Source: Streptomyces sp. TP-A0356 (lineage in GTDB: Bacteria; Actinomycetota; Actinomycetes; Streptomycetales; Streptomycetaceae). Taken from it: DNA of 64,000 bases. The stretch's first letter is position 1. Every line of letters begins with the position of its first letter. The stretch spans positions 142,875-206,874 of the forward strand of contig NZ_BBZJ01000024.1 in NCBI RefSeq assembly GCF_001417775.1. The letters run 5' to 3'. A program made the position numbers and the translations under genes. The notes below the pieces were generated by a model. The model saw nothing but the letters and a program-made list of their open reading frames with translations. It did not search any database and had not been told where the DNA came from. Positions 16,955 through 26,011 of this stretch are shown here, piece after piece.

Positions 16955-18709
16955 TCAGAGCGGCGGCTCCCAACGTGCGATCGCCCGCAGCGCGCGGGGC
17001 GTGAAGCGGGACATCAGACGCGCACCACGTGCCTCCGGGGTGACGGGCACGACGGCCTGGTTGCGCACGACGGCCCGCAGGATCGCGTCGGCCACCTTCT
17101 CCGGCGGATAGCCCCGCAGGCCGTACCAGCGCGCCGTCCTCTTCCGCCGTCGTGTCTCCTCCTGCGCGTCCACGCCGGTGAAGCGCGCCGTCGACGTGAT
17201 GTTCGTGTCGACGAGGCCGGGGCAGATCGCCGACACCCCGATGCCCTGTGGGGCCAGCTCCGCGCGCAGGCACTCGCTGAGCATCAGGACCGCCGCCTTG
17301 GAGGTGCTGTAGGCGGGCAGCGCCCGTGAGGGCAGATACGCGGCCGCCGACGCGGTGTTGACGATGTGGCCGCCCTGTCCGCGCTCGGCCATCTGCTTCC
17401 CGAAGAGCCGGCAGCCGTGGATGACACCCCACAGGTTGACGTCGAGGACCTTCCGCCAGTCCTCGGCGGTCGTGTCGAAGAAGGAGCCGGACAGGCCGAT
17501 CCCGGCGTTGTTGACGAGCACGTCCACGACGCCGTACTCGGCGGCGACCTTCTCGGCGAGCTTCTCCATGGCCCGCTCGTCCGCGACGTCGGCCGTCTCG
17601 GCCCAGGCCTCGGGGGCCCCGACCAGCCGGGCCTGCCCCGCCGTGCGGGCCGCGCCCTCCGTGTCGCGGTCGACGGCGACCACGCGCGCGCCGGCCTCGG
17701 CGAAGGCGAGCGCCGTGGCCCGCCCGATGCCGCTGGCCGCGCCGGTGACCAGCACGAGCTGCCCGCCGAACCGCTCCGCGTACCGTCCGCTGCCCCCCGG
17801 GACCGGCCGGCCGCCCTCGGCAGCGGTCACGAAGTCCGTGATCCAGGCGGCCAGTTGATCGGGACGGCTGCGCGGGATCCAGTGCTTGTCGGGCAGTGTG
17901 CGGCGGGTCGACTCCGGGGCCCACCGCTCCAGTTCGTCGTAGAGCCGCTCCGACAGGAACGCGTCCCCGAGGGGCGTGATGAGCTGCACGGGCGCGTGCG
18001 CGTACGCGTCGGGACGCGGGTGGCTGAGCCGGGACCGTACGTTGTCGCGGTACAGCCAGGCGCCATGGGCCGCGTCCGTGGGCAGCGACGGGGTCGGATA
18101 GCCGTCGGCGGGCATCTTCTCGACGCGCTGGAGGATCGTGGGCCAGCGTCTGCCGAGGGGTCCGCGCCAGGCGAGCTCCGGCAGAACGGGTGTGTGCAGC
18201 AGGTACACGTACCAGGACTTGGCGCCCTGGCTCAGCAGCTGGCCCAACCGGCGCGGGGTGGGCCTCCTCGTGCGCTGCTTGATCCAGTGCCCGAAATGGT
18301 CCAGGGACGGCCCGGACATCGAGGTGAAGGACGCGACGCGGCCCTCGGTGCGCCGGACGGTGACGAACTCCCAGGACTGCACCGAGCCCCAGTCGTGACC
18401 CACCAGGTGCACCGGCCGGTCGGGGCTGACCGCGTCCACCACCGCCAGGAAGTCGTCCGTCAGCTTCTCCAGGGTGAAACCGCCGCGCAGCGGCTTCGGT
18501 GCCGTCGAACGGCCGTGGCCGCGGACGTCGTACAGCACGACATGGAAGCGGCCGGCGAGGCGGGCGGCCACCTGCGACCAGACCTCCTTGCTGTCCGGAT
18601 AGCCGTGCACGAGCACCACCGTCGGCCGCGCGGGGTCCCCCAACTCGGCGACGCACAGCTCGACTCCACCCGTCCGCACCCGGCGCTCGCGCGCCCCCGT
18701 GAGACTCAC
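16955..18709 (-). CDS. Alpha/beta hydrolase - SDR fusion protein
   Basis: 584-aa two-domain enzyme. The N-terminal half is an alpha/beta hydrolase of epoxide-hydrolase type: VLVHGYPDSKEVW, DVRGHGRS, and a nucleophile elbow read as GHDWGSVQSW with Asp as nucleophile. The C-terminal half (from about residue 310) is a short-chain dehydrogenase with TGAASGIGRATALAF for cofactor, NNAGIG, and catalytic Tyr/Lys in YSTSKAA. It could open an epoxide and oxidise the alcohol, but this is inference. GTG 18709 follows GGAGG. The same fusion is known in other actinobacteria. The substrate is unknown and no pathway genes are adjacent. Confidence 0.87.
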   Translation of the reverse strand: MSLTGARERRVRTGGVELCVAELGDPARPTVVLVHGYPDSKEVWSQVAARLAGRFHVVLYDVRGHGRSTAPKPLRGGFTLEKLTDDFLAVVDAVSPDRPVHLVGHDWGSVQSWEFVTVRRTEGRVASFTSMSGPSLDHFGHWIKQRTRRPTPRRLGQLLSQGAKSWYVYLLHTPVLPELAWRGPLGRRWPTILQRVEKMPADGYPTPSLPTDAAHGAWLYRDNVRSRLSHPRPDAYAHAPVQLITPLGDAFLSERLYDELERWAPESTRRTLPDKHWIPRSRPDQLAAWITDFVTAAEGGRPVPGGSGRYAERFGGQLVLVTGAASGIGRATALAFAEAGARVVAVDRDTEGAARTAGQARLVGAPEAWAETADVADERAMEKLAEKVAAEYGVVDVLVNNAGIGLSGSFFDTTAEDWRKVLDVNLWGVIHGCRLFGKQMAERGQGGHIVNTASAAAYLPSRALPAYSTSKAAVLMLSECLRAELAPQGIGVSAICPGLVDTNITSTARFTGVDAQEETRRRKRTARWYGLRGYPPEKVADAILRAVVRNQAVVPVTPEARGARLMSRFTPRALRAIARWEPPL

Positions 18710-18825
18710 TCGCCCTCCCTCGAGCAGGCCAGGTCCCGACCGTCGGCTCCACTGCGGTACGTGTCCGTGACGGGACACCGTGAATGTGGCAGTTGTTAGA
18801 GGCTGCGTCAACAGGAGGCTGCGCG

Positions 18826-18865
18826 GCTGTGGACAACCACGGCAAGCTGTGGACAACCACGGCAA
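18826..18865. repeat. Tandem 20-bp repeat carrying DnaA boxes
   Basis: GCTGTGGACAACCACGGCAA occurs twice without a break (18826-18845 and 18846-18865). Each copy contains TGTGGACAA, a perfect minus-strand DnaA box (18828-18836, 18848-18856). It lies in the 298-bp divergent region between the hydrolase-SDR fusion and the ABC operon. Confidence 0.8.
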
Positions 18866-19007
18866 TGGGGACACCGCGACCCCCTGCGGCCTGCCAGGGC
18901 GGTCGACCTCAGGGCTGACCCCTACGGGCCCGTACGACTGGAGTCTGACCCGTAGACAGCTCTGCGGTCTGACGACGGCAGTGCCCCGTGTCACTACCGT
19001 CGATGCC

Positions 19008-19976
19008 GTGACTGTGATCGCGACCGAAAGCCTGAGCAAGCGGTACCCGAGGGTGACCGCGCTTGACCGGCTCTCCGTGGACGTCGGACCCGGTGTGACG
19101 GGGCTCGTCGGTGCCAACGGAGCCGGCAAGTCCACACTGATCAAGATCCTGCTGGGTCTGTCCCCCGCCACCGAGGGCCGCGCCGAGGTGCTCGGACTCG
19201 ATGTCGCCACCAAGGGCGGCGACATCCGCGAGCGCGTCGGCTACATGCCGGAGCACGACTGTCTGCCGCCCGATGTCTCGGCCACCGAGTTCGTCGTCCA
19301 CATGGCGCGGATGTCCGGCCTGCCCCCGACCGCCGCCCGTGAGCGCACCGCGGACACCCTGCGCCACGTCGGTCTGTACGAGGAGCGCTACCGCCCCATC
19401 GGCGGCTACTCGACCGGCATGAAGCAGCGTGTGAAGCTCGCCCAGGCCCTGGTGCACGACCCGCAGCTGGTCTTCCTGGACGAGCCGACCAACGGCCTCG
19501 ACCCGGTCGGCCGCGACGACATGCTCGGCCTGATCCGCCGCGTCCACACGGACTTCGGCATCTCGGTCCTGGTCACCTCCCATCTGCTCGGCGAGCTGGA
19601 GCGCACCTGCGACCATGTCGTCGTCGTCGACGGCGGCAAGCTCCTGCGCTCCAGCTCCACCCGGGACTTCACCCAGACCACCACGACCCTCGCGATCGAG
19701 GTCACCGACACCGACGCGCACCCCGACGGCACGCGCGCGGTGCGCGACGCGCTCCACGCGCGCGGGGTGACCGCACACGACGGCAGCGGACTGCCGGGTG
19801 CCGGTCGCGTCCTGCTGCTGAGCGCGGAGGGCGAGCAGACGTACGACCTCGTCCGGGACGTCGTCGCCGACCTGGGCCTCGGCCTGGTGCGCATGGAGCA
19901 GCGCAGGCACCACATCGCGGAGGTCTTCAAGGACAGCGACGAGCAGCGGAAGGAGGCGGTCGGCCATGGCGGTTGA
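19008..19976 (+). CDS. ABC transporter ATP-binding protein
   Basis: 322-aa ATPase of an ABC-2 type exporter. Walker A is VGANGAGKST, the signature YSTGMKQRVKLAQAL, Walker B LVFLDEPTNGLD, and the switch histidine lies in VTSHLL. The last hundred residues form an extra C-terminal domain typical of such drug/polymer export ATPases. The GTG at 19008 (VTVIATESLSKRY) puts the first strand at the normal position; no ribosome site is seen, so translation may be leaderless. It is the first of four overlapping or abutting genes up to 22512. Confidence 0.9.
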   Translation: MTVIATESLSKRYPRVTALDRLSVDVGPGVTGLVGANGAGKSTLIKILLGLSPATEGRAEVLGLDVATKGGDIRERVGYMPEHDCLPPDVSATEFVVHMARMSGLPPTAARERTADTLRHVGLYEERYRPIGGYSTGMKQRVKLAQALVHDPQLVFLDEPTNGLDPVGRDDMLGLIRRVHTDFGISVLVTSHLLGELERTCDHVVVVDGGKLLRSSSTRDFTQTTTTLAIEVTDTDAHPDGTRAVRDALHARGVTAHDGSGLPGAGRVLLLSAEGEQTYDLVRDVVADLGLGLVRMEQRRHHIAEVFKDSDEQRKEAVGHGG

Positions 19977-20874
19977 GCAGCCCACGGCGCGCGGGGCCGA
20001 GCAGACCCGGATCCACAACATCGGCTACCGCTCGTACGACGGCCCGCGCCTGGGCCGCGCCTACGCCCGCCGGTCGCTGTACTCGCAGTCCCTGCGCGGC
20101 GCCTACGGCCTCGGCCGCTCGGTGAAGTCCAAGGTGCTGCCGATGCTGCTGTTCGTGGTGATGTGCGTCCCCGCGCTGATCATGGTGGCGGTCGCGGTCG
20201 CCACCAAGGCGAAGGACCTGCCCGTCGAGTACACGCGCTACGCGATCATCATGCAGGCCGTCATCGGCCTGTACGTCGCCTCGCAGGCGCCCCAGTCGGT
20301 CTCCCGCGACCTGCGCTTCAAGACGGTGCCGCTGTACTTCTCGCGTCCCATAGAGACCACCGACTACGTCCGCGCCAAGTACGCGGCCCTCGCCTCGGCG
20401 ATGTTCATCCTGACCGCCGCGCCTCTGCTCGTCCTGTACGTGGGCGCGCTGCTCGCCAAGCTGGACTTCGCCCACCAGACGAAGGGGTTCGCCGAGGGGC
20501 TGGTCTCCGTGGCACTGCTGTCCCTGCTGTTCTCCGGAATCAGCCTGGTCATCGCGGCCGCCACACCCCGGCGCGGCTTCGGCATCGCGGCCGTCATCGC
20601 CGTCCTGACCATCTCCTACGGGGCCGTCTCCACCATCCAGGCCATCGCGCATGTGCACTCGGGCGACTCCACGGCCCTCGTGTGGATGGGACTGTTCTCG
20701 CCGGTCACGCTCATCGACGGCGTGCAGACCGCCTTCCTCGGCGCGTCCTCCTCCTACCCCGGAGGGCAGGGACCCTCGTCCGCGCAGGGAGTCGTCTTCG
20801 TCCTCGTCGTCCTGGGACTCATCGCGGGCAGCTACGGCCTGCTGATGCGCCGCTACCGAAAGGCCGGGCTGTGA
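19966..20874 (+). CDS. ABC-2 transporter permease
   Basis: 302-aa inner-membrane protein with about six hydrophobic segments, the first near residues 57-80. A long hydrophilic N-terminus contains RIHNIGYRSYDGPRLGR. Its start overlaps the end of the preceding ATPase gene by 11 bp, so the two are probably translationally coupled. It pairs with the ATPases on either side. Confidence 0.87.
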   Translation: MAVEQPTARGAEQTRIHNIGYRSYDGPRLGRAYARRSLYSQSLRGAYGLGRSVKSKVLPMLLFVVMCVPALIMVAVAVATKAKDLPVEYTRYAIIMQAVIGLYVASQAPQSVSRDLRFKTVPLYFSRPIETTDYVRAKYAALASAMFILTAAPLLVLYVGALLAKLDFAHQTKGFAEGLVSVALLSLLFSGISLVIAAATPRRGFGIAAVIAVLTISYGAVSTIQAIAHVHSGDSTALVWMGLFSPVTLIDGVQTAFLGASSSYPGGQGPSSAQGVVFVLVVLGLIAGSYGLLMRRYRKAGL

Positions 20875-21782
20875 CCACGCTCACCATCGACCACGTCTCA
20901 CGCTGGTTCGGCAACGTGGTCGCCGTCAACGACATCACGATGACCATCGGCCCCGGTGTCACCGGTCTGCTGGGCCCGAACGGCGCCGGGAAGTCCACCC
21001 TCATCAACATGATGGGCGGCTTCCTCGCCCCCTCCACCGGTTCCGTCACCCTCGACGGACAGACCGTGTGGCGCAACGAACGGATCTACCAGCAGATCGG
21101 CATCGTCCCTGAGCGCGAGGCGATGTACGACTTCCTCACCGGGCGTGAATTCGTCGTCGCCAACGCGGAGTTGCACGGACTGGGCGCGAAGGCCGCCCAA
21201 AGGGCGCTCGCCACGGTCGAGATGGAGTACGCGCAGGACCGGAAGATCTCCACCTACTCCAAGGGCATGCGGCAGCGCGTGAAGATGGCGTCCGCCCTGG
21301 TGCACGACCCGTCCCTGCTGCTGCTCGACGAGCCGTTCAACGGCATGGACCCGCGCCAGCGCATGCAGCTCATGGACCTGCTGAGGCGGATGGGTGCCGA
21401 GGGCCGCACGGTGCTGTTCTCGTCCCACATCCTGGAGGAGGTCGAGCAACTCGCCGCGCACATCGAGGTGATCGTCGCCGGACGGCATGCGGCCAGCGGC
21501 GACTTCCGGAAGATCCGCCGCCTGATGACCGACCGCCCGCACCGCTACCTCGTGCGCTCCAGCGACGACCGGGCGCTCGCGGCCGCGCTGATCGCCGACC
21601 CGTCGACGTCCGGCATCGAGGTCGACCTCGCCGAGGGCGCCCTGCGCATCCAGGCGGTCGACTTCGGCCGGTTCACCGCCCTGCTGCCCAAGGTCGCGCG
21701 CGAGCACGGCATCCGGCTGCTCACGGTCTCGCCGTCCGACGAGTCCCTCGAGTCCGTCTTCTCGTATCTGGTCGCGGCGTAG
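20871..21782 (+). CDS. ABC transporter ATP-binding protein
   Basis: 303-aa second ATPase of the module. Walker A LGPNGAGKST, signature YSKGMRQRVKMASAL, Walker B LLLLDEPFNGMD and FSSHILEEVE are all intact. Its GTG start overlaps the permease stop as GTGA (20871-20874). It is related to, but clearly distinct from, the first ATPase, which suggests a hetero-oligomeric transporter and not a recent duplication. Confidence 0.9.
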   Translation: MTTLTIDHVSRWFGNVVAVNDITMTIGPGVTGLLGPNGAGKSTLINMMGGFLAPSTGSVTLDGQTVWRNERIYQQIGIVPEREAMYDFLTGREFVVANAELHGLGAKAAQRALATVEMEYAQDRKISTYSKGMRQRVKMASALVHDPSLLLLDEPFNGMDPRQRMQLMDLLRRMGAEGRTVLFSSHILEEVEQLAAHIEVIVAGRHAASGDFRKIRRLMTDRPHRYLVRSSDDRALAAALIADPSTSGIEVDLAEGALRIQAVDFGRFTALLPKVAREHGIRLLTVSPSDESLESVFSYLVAA

Positions 21783-21792
21783 GAGGCCAAAG

Positions 21793-22512
21793 ATGTACGA
21801 CCCCACAGTCGCCCGGCTCACCTATCGGGGCCTGCTCGGCCGCCGCCGGGCCCTCATCCTCGGTGCGCTGCCCATTCTGCTGATCGTGATCTCCGCGATC
21901 GTCCGGGCGCTGACCGGCCCCGACGACCAGGTGGCCCACGACGTCCTCGGCGGCTTCGCCCTCGCCACGATGGTGCCGATCATCGGAGTCATCGCGGGCA
22001 CCGGCGCGATAGGGCCCGAGATCGACGACGGCTCGGTGGTGTATCTGCTGGCCAAGCCGGTCAGACGGCCCACGATCATCTTCACCAAGCTGATCGTCGC
22101 GGTCGCGGTCACCATGGCGTTCTCGGCGCTGCCCACGTTCATCGCGGGCCTGATCCTCAACGGCAACGGCCAGCAGATCGCGGTCGCGTACACCGTGGCG
22201 GCGCTGGTCGCCTCCATCGCGTATGCCGCGCTGTTCCTGCTGCTCGGCACGGTGAGCCGGCACGCGGTGGTCTTCGGCCTGGTCTACGCGCTGGTCTGGG
22301 AGGCGCTCTTCGGCTCGCTGGTCTCCGGTGCGCGCACACTCAGCGTCCAGCAGTGGGCGCTCGCCGTGGCGCACAAGGTCTCCGCCAGCTCGCTCGTCAC
22401 CTCGGACGTGGGCCTGCCCACCGCGACGGTGCTGCTGATCGCGGTGACCGTGGCCGCCACCTGGTACGCGGGGCAGAAGCTGCGGACGCTGACGCTCGCC
22501 GGCGAGGAGTGA
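21793..22512 (+). CDS. ABC-2 transporter permease
   Basis: 239-aa membrane protein with about six transmembrane helices. The first helix starts near residue 20 (RALILGALPILLIVIS), and IGPEIDDGSVVYLLAKPVRR is the amphipathic block typical of this permease family. It starts 10 bp after the second ATPase and is followed by a strong hairpin. The four genes therefore form one operon; the exported molecule is unknown. Confidence 0.87.
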   Translation: MYDPTVARLTYRGLLGRRRALILGALPILLIVISAIVRALTGPDDQVAHDVLGGFALATMVPIIGVIAGTGAIGPEIDDGSVVYLLAKPVRRPTIIFTKLIVAVAVTMAFSALPTFIAGLILNGNGQQIAVAYTVAALVASIAYAALFLLLGTVSRHAVVFGLVYALVWEALFGSLVSGARTLSVQQWALAVAHKVSASSLVTSDVGLPTATVLLIAVTVAATWYAGQKLRTLTLAGEE

Positions 22513-22545
22513 CGATTCCCGCGGGGCTCCGGCCGGCCACCGGTG

Positions 22546-22575
22546 GGGGTGCGGCCCGGAAACGGGCCGCACCCC
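22546..22575 (+). terminator. Terminator of the ABC operon
   Basis: GGGGTGCGGCCCG, a GAAA loop, and CGGGCCGCACCCC make a perfect 13-bp GC stem 33 bp after the last stop codon. Confidence 0.8.
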
Positions 22576-22686
22576 GACCGGAATCGGCCCGTTCTTCTTT
22601 CCCATCTCGAAGGCATTTTTGACAGCGGCTTCACATCTGCCCAGGCACACTGGGCAAAGGGGATGCGCGGCGGAGAGGAACCGGGG

Positions 22687-22929
22687 ATGGCAGCGGAAGC
22701 ACCACGGGGTGACGGGGCGGACGGCGCCGCCGGGGACACCTGGGACGGCGTCGTCTTCGACGACGACTTCATACGCTCCGCTCCGACCGCGGAACCGTCC
22801 GCGCGCGCCCGGATGCTGACCGCGCGCTGGCGCAACCAGGCGCCCGACCCTCAGCCATGGCGTTCCGACGAGCCGCCCGCCGGCTGGTTCTTCAGCAAGG
22901 CGCGCCGCCGCAGGTGGCGCCGCCGGTAG
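22687..22929 (+). CDS. Small conserved hydrophilic protein
   Basis: 80-aa protein of unknown function. An acidic N-terminal half holds VVFDDDFIRSAP, followed by a Trp/Pro-containing stretch and a strongly basic tail ending RRRRWRRR. ATG 22687 is preceded by GGAGAGG at a good distance; ATG 22663 would add eight residues but has a poorly spaced site. TTGACA at about 22618 could be a -35 element. No membrane segment or signal peptide. I recognise no domain. Confidence 0.6.
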   Translation: MAAEAPRGDGADGAAGDTWDGVVFDDDFIRSAPTAEPSARARMLTARWRNQAPDPQPWRSDEPPAGWFFSKARRRRWRRR

Positions 22930-23123
22930 CGGTCGTAGGCGCCGCCCGCCCGGCGCTCTCGCCCGGTGCGTTCTCTTCGCCGGTGCGCCTTGTTCAGGTG
23001 CGTTTTATTGCGTCTCGTCCAGGAGCGTTTTATTCGGTGGCGCCCGATTCGGCGGACGGGCACAGTGGTGACGTCCACGACGCCGGACCGAGCCGGCGCC
23101 ACGTTCCGGGAGAGGAGCCGGCG
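22930..23123. repeat. Short direct repeats (GGTGCGTTTTATT type)
   Basis: Imperfect copies of a 13-15 bp motif lie in a row: ggtgcgttctctt (22965), ggtgcgccttgtt (22982), ggtgcgttttatt (22997) and ggagcgttttatt (23022). They are more AT-rich than the surroundings. I see no reading frame I would support here. They could be regulator-binding repeats upstream of the small ORF at 23124, or remnants. Confidence 0.4.
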
Positions 23124-23186
23124 ATGTCCATGCACGGCAGTACGCCGAGCTCCCGACAGGGCAGCCCGCGGCGGGCTCCGGAGTAG
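23124..23186 (+). CDS. Possible 20-aa small protein
   Basis: A complete 20-codon frame starting MSMHGSTPSSRQG and ending TAG at 23186. GGAG (23114-23117), part of GGAGAGGAG, stands 6 nt before the ATG, a near-ideal ribosome site for this genome. The peptide is basic and rich in Ser, Pro and Arg. A GC hairpin (CCGCCCC 23204-23210 / GGGGCGG 23226-23232) follows, then tRNA-Ser. It may be a real micropeptide or a leader; length alone cannot decide. Confidence 0.35.
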   Translation: MSMHGSTPSSRQGSPRRAPE

Positions 23187-23274
23187 TTACCCCTCCGTCG
23201 AGCCCGCCCCCACGGGGAGCTGCCCGGGGCGGCCGCTTCGAGCGCGCGATGGGCTTCGCGCGGGCCGCCCACCC

Positions 23275-23359
<85 letters not shown>

Positions 23360-23378
23360 CGTACAGGTGTGGCCCTGG

Positions 23379-24203
23379 CTACGCCTGCTCCAGCAATCGC
23401 TCCAGCACCACCGCGATGCCGTCCTCGTCGTGCGAGAGCGCCACCTCGTCCGCGACCGCCCTGAGGTCCTGGTGGGCATTGGCCATAGCCACGCCGTGCG
23501 CCGCCCACGCGAACATCGGGATGTCGTTCGGCATGTCGCCGAAGGCGATCGTGTCCACGGCCTTCATGCCGAGACGCCGGGCCGCCAGGGACAGTCCCGT
23601 CGCCTTGGACAGGCCCAGGGGAAGGATCTCCACGATCCCCTCGCCCGCCATCGTCACCCCGACCAGGCCGCCGGCGATCTGCTGCGCCGCCTCGGCCAGT
23701 TCGTCGTCGCTCAGCGTCGGGTGCTGGAGGTACACCTTGTTCAGCGGCGCCGACCACAGGTCCGCCGCGTCCCTGATCGGCTGGTACGGGAACGGCCCCT
23801 CATGGACCCGGTAGCCGGGGCCGACCAGGACCTCGCCGTCCAGCCCGTCCCGGCTGGCGGCCAGCAGCAGCGGGCCCACCTCGGCCTCGATCTTCGCCAG
23901 CGCGAGTCCCGCGACCTGCCGGTCCAGCGTCACCGAGGTCAGCAGCCGGTGCTCTCCCGAGTCGTACACCTGCGCCCCCTGGCCGCACACCGCGATGCCT
24001 CGGTAGCCGAGGGCGTCGAGGATGGGGCGCGTCCAAGGGACCGCACGCCCGGTGACGACGATGTGCGCGGCGCCCGCCGCGGTGGCCGCGGCGAGCGCCT
24101 CACGTGTGCGCTCCGAGACCGTCCCGTCGGAGCGCAGGAGCGTTCCGTCGAGGTCGGTCGCGATCAGCTTGTACGGGAAACCGGTGAGCTCGGCCGTGCT
24201 CAC
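23379..24203 (-). CDS. HAD superfamily hydrolase (Cof type)
   Basis: 274-aa phosphatase of the HAD IIB group with IATDLDGTLLRSDG, HIVVTGRAVPW and IAFGDMPNDIPMF. The GTG start overlaps the serS stop as GTGA (24200-24203), so it is translationally coupled to serS. The serS-HAD pairing is common in Streptomyces, but its purpose is unclear. It could remove a misformed phosphate metabolite or act on a sugar phosphate. It is a paralogue of the protein at 14.1-15.0 kb. Confidence 0.88.
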   Translation of the reverse strand: MSTAELTGFPYKLIATDLDGTLLRSDGTVSERTREALAAATAAGAAHIVVTGRAVPWTRPILDALGYRGIAVCGQGAQVYDSGEHRLLTSVTLDRQVAGLALAKIEAEVGPLLLAASRDGLDGEVLVGPGYRVHEGPFPYQPIRDAADLWSAPLNKVYLQHPTLSDDELAEAAQQIAGGLVGVTMAGEGIVEILPLGLSKATGLSLAARRLGMKAVDTIAFGDMPNDIPMFAWAAHGVAMANAHQDLRAVADEVALSHDEDGIAVVLERLLEQA

Positions 24204-25477
24204 TTGGCCACGGGCTCCAGCAGCTCCCGGCCGCCCAGGTACGGGCGCAGGACCTCGGGCACCCGCACGGAGCCGTCGGCCAGCTGGTGGTTCTCCAGGA
24301 TCGCCACGATCGTGCGCGGTACGGCGCACAGCGTGCCGTTCAGCGTCGCGAGCGGCTGCACCTTCTTGCCGTCCCGCATGCGGACCGACAGGCGGCGGGC
24401 CTGGAAGGAGTCGCAGTTGGAGGTCGAGGTCAGCTCGCGGTACCTGCCCTGGGTCGGGATCCAGGCCTCGCAGTCGTACTTCCGTGAGGCGGATGCGCCC
24501 AGGTCGCCCGTCGCCACGTCGATGACCTGGAACGGCAGCTCAAGCGCGGTCAGCCACTGCTTCTCCCAGTCCAGGAGCCGCTTGTGCTCGTCCTCGGCGT
24601 CCTCGGGGTCGACGAACGAGAACATCTCGACCTTGTCGAACTGGTGCACGCGGAAGATACCCCGAGTGTCCTTGCCGTAGGTGCCGGCCTCGCGGCGGAA
24701 GCACGGCGAGAAGCCCGCGTAGCGCAGCGGAAGCTTGTCCGCGTCGATGATCTCGTCCATGTGGTACGCCGCGAGCGGGACCTCGGAGGTGCCGACCAGG
24801 AAGAAGTCGTCCTTCTCCAGGTGGTACACGTTCTCGGCGGCCTGGCCGAGGAAGCCCGTGCCCTCCATGGCGCGCGGGCGGACCAGGGCCGGCGTCAGCA
24901 TCGGGGTGAAACCGGCCTCCACGGCCTGCGCCATCGCCGCGTTGACCAGGGTGAGCTCCAGCAGGGCGCCGACGCCCGTCAGGTAGTAGAAGCGCGAGCC
25001 GGAGACCTTCGCGGCGCGCTCGACGTCGATGGCGCCCAGTCCCTCGCCGAGCTCCAGGTGGTCCTTGGGCTCGAAGCCCTCGGCGCCGAAGTCACGGATG
25101 GTGCCGTGCGTCTCCAGGACGACGAAGTCCTCCTCGCCGCCGACCGGGACGTCCGGGTGCACGAGGTTGCCCAGCTGCTGCAGGAGCCGCCGGGTCTCCT
25201 CCTCGGCCTCGTGCTGCTCGGCGTCGGCCGCCTTGACGTCGGCCGCGAGCCGGCTCGCCTTCTGCAGCAGCTCGGTCTTCTCGTCGGCGGAAGCCTTGGG
25301 GATCAGTTTGCCGAGCGCCTTCTGCTCGGAACGGAGCTCGTCGAAGCGGACGCCGGACGACCTGCGCCGCTCGTCGGCGGAGAGGAGGGCGTCGACGAGC
25401 GCGACGTCCTCACCACGGGCGCGCTGGGAGGCGCGAACACGGTCGGGGTCCTCACGGAGCAGGCGAAGGTCAATCAC
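24200..25477 (-). CDS. serS: Seryl-tRNA synthetase
   Basis: 425-aa class II aminoacyl-tRNA synthetase that charges tRNA-Ser (and tRNA-Sec where present). The N-terminal long antiparallel coiled coil (about residues 30-100) binds the tRNA variable arm. Catalytic motifs are TSEVPLAAYH, motif 2 FRREAGTYGKDTRGIFRVHQF, and motif 3 NGTLCAVPRTIVAILE. Length is normal. ATG 25477 begins MIDLRLLREDPD, the typical SerRS start. The 534-bp region upstream is unusual in holding several DnaA boxes. I see no T-box. Confidence 0.97.
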   Translation of the reverse strand: MIDLRLLREDPDRVRASQRARGEDVALVDALLSADERRRSSGVRFDELRSEQKALGKLIPKASADEKTELLQKASRLAADVKAADAEQHEAEEETRRLLQQLGNLVHPDVPVGGEEDFVVLETHGTIRDFGAEGFEPKDHLELGEGLGAIDVERAAKVSGSRFYYLTGVGALLELTLVNAAMAQAVEAGFTPMLTPALVRPRAMEGTGFLGQAAENVYHLEKDDFFLVGTSEVPLAAYHMDEIIDADKLPLRYAGFSPCFRREAGTYGKDTRGIFRVHQFDKVEMFSFVDPEDAEDEHKRLLDWEKQWLTALELPFQVIDVATGDLGASASRKYDCEAWIPTQGRYRELTSTSNCDSFQARRLSVRMRDGKKVQPLATLNGTLCAVPRTIVAILENHQLADGSVRVPEVLRPYLGGRELLEPVAK

Positions 25478-26011
25478 GCCTCAAGGCTACCGGTGCGGAG
25501 TTCCGGCTCACGACTCTGTATTCGATCCGCACCCCAAGTTCCGTTATGCGGCAATTACGCTGCGTGTCAAGAAAAGGGGTGCCGGTCCCCGGACGGGGCA
25601 GTTCGGGTGCCGATCGTTGACCCGACTTCCTTGTGGAGCACGGGATTTGGTGTGCGCTTGTCCACAGGCTTCCACAGCCGCGATGCAGTTATCCACAGGC
25701 TGTGCGGAAGATCTGTGGACTTCGGAGGTGATCATTCCCAAAGTGGCGCGCAGGTCGGAGAATTCGCGGGTCAAACCGTCACCATCCGCACTTTCGGGTG
25801 GAAAGTGGTCGCCCCAAAGTGTTGATCGAGAGAAACAGGTGGACAACTGTGAGGGCCCTGACGATGGACGGGGGATGGATCCTCAGAGAGATTTGTCGAC
25901 CCCCTGACGTCATGGTGTCGACTTGTCCCCAGATCGAGAAGCCCACCTGTGGATAACTTCTGTGGACAGCGAAAATCTGCAGGTAGGACCGGACACCCCG
26001 CAGCCGGAAGT
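25478..26011. other. serS-pheA intergenic region with DnaA boxes
   Basis: 534 bp without a gene. Perfect DnaA boxes: TTGTCCACA (25658-25666), TTATCCACA (25689-25697) and TGTGGATAA (25948-25956, minus). Near matches: TGTGGACTT (25714-25722), GGTGGACAA (25838-25846) and TGTGGACAG (25961-25969). The base composition is visibly less GC-rich than the genes. The serS promoter must also lie here. Confidence 0.7.
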
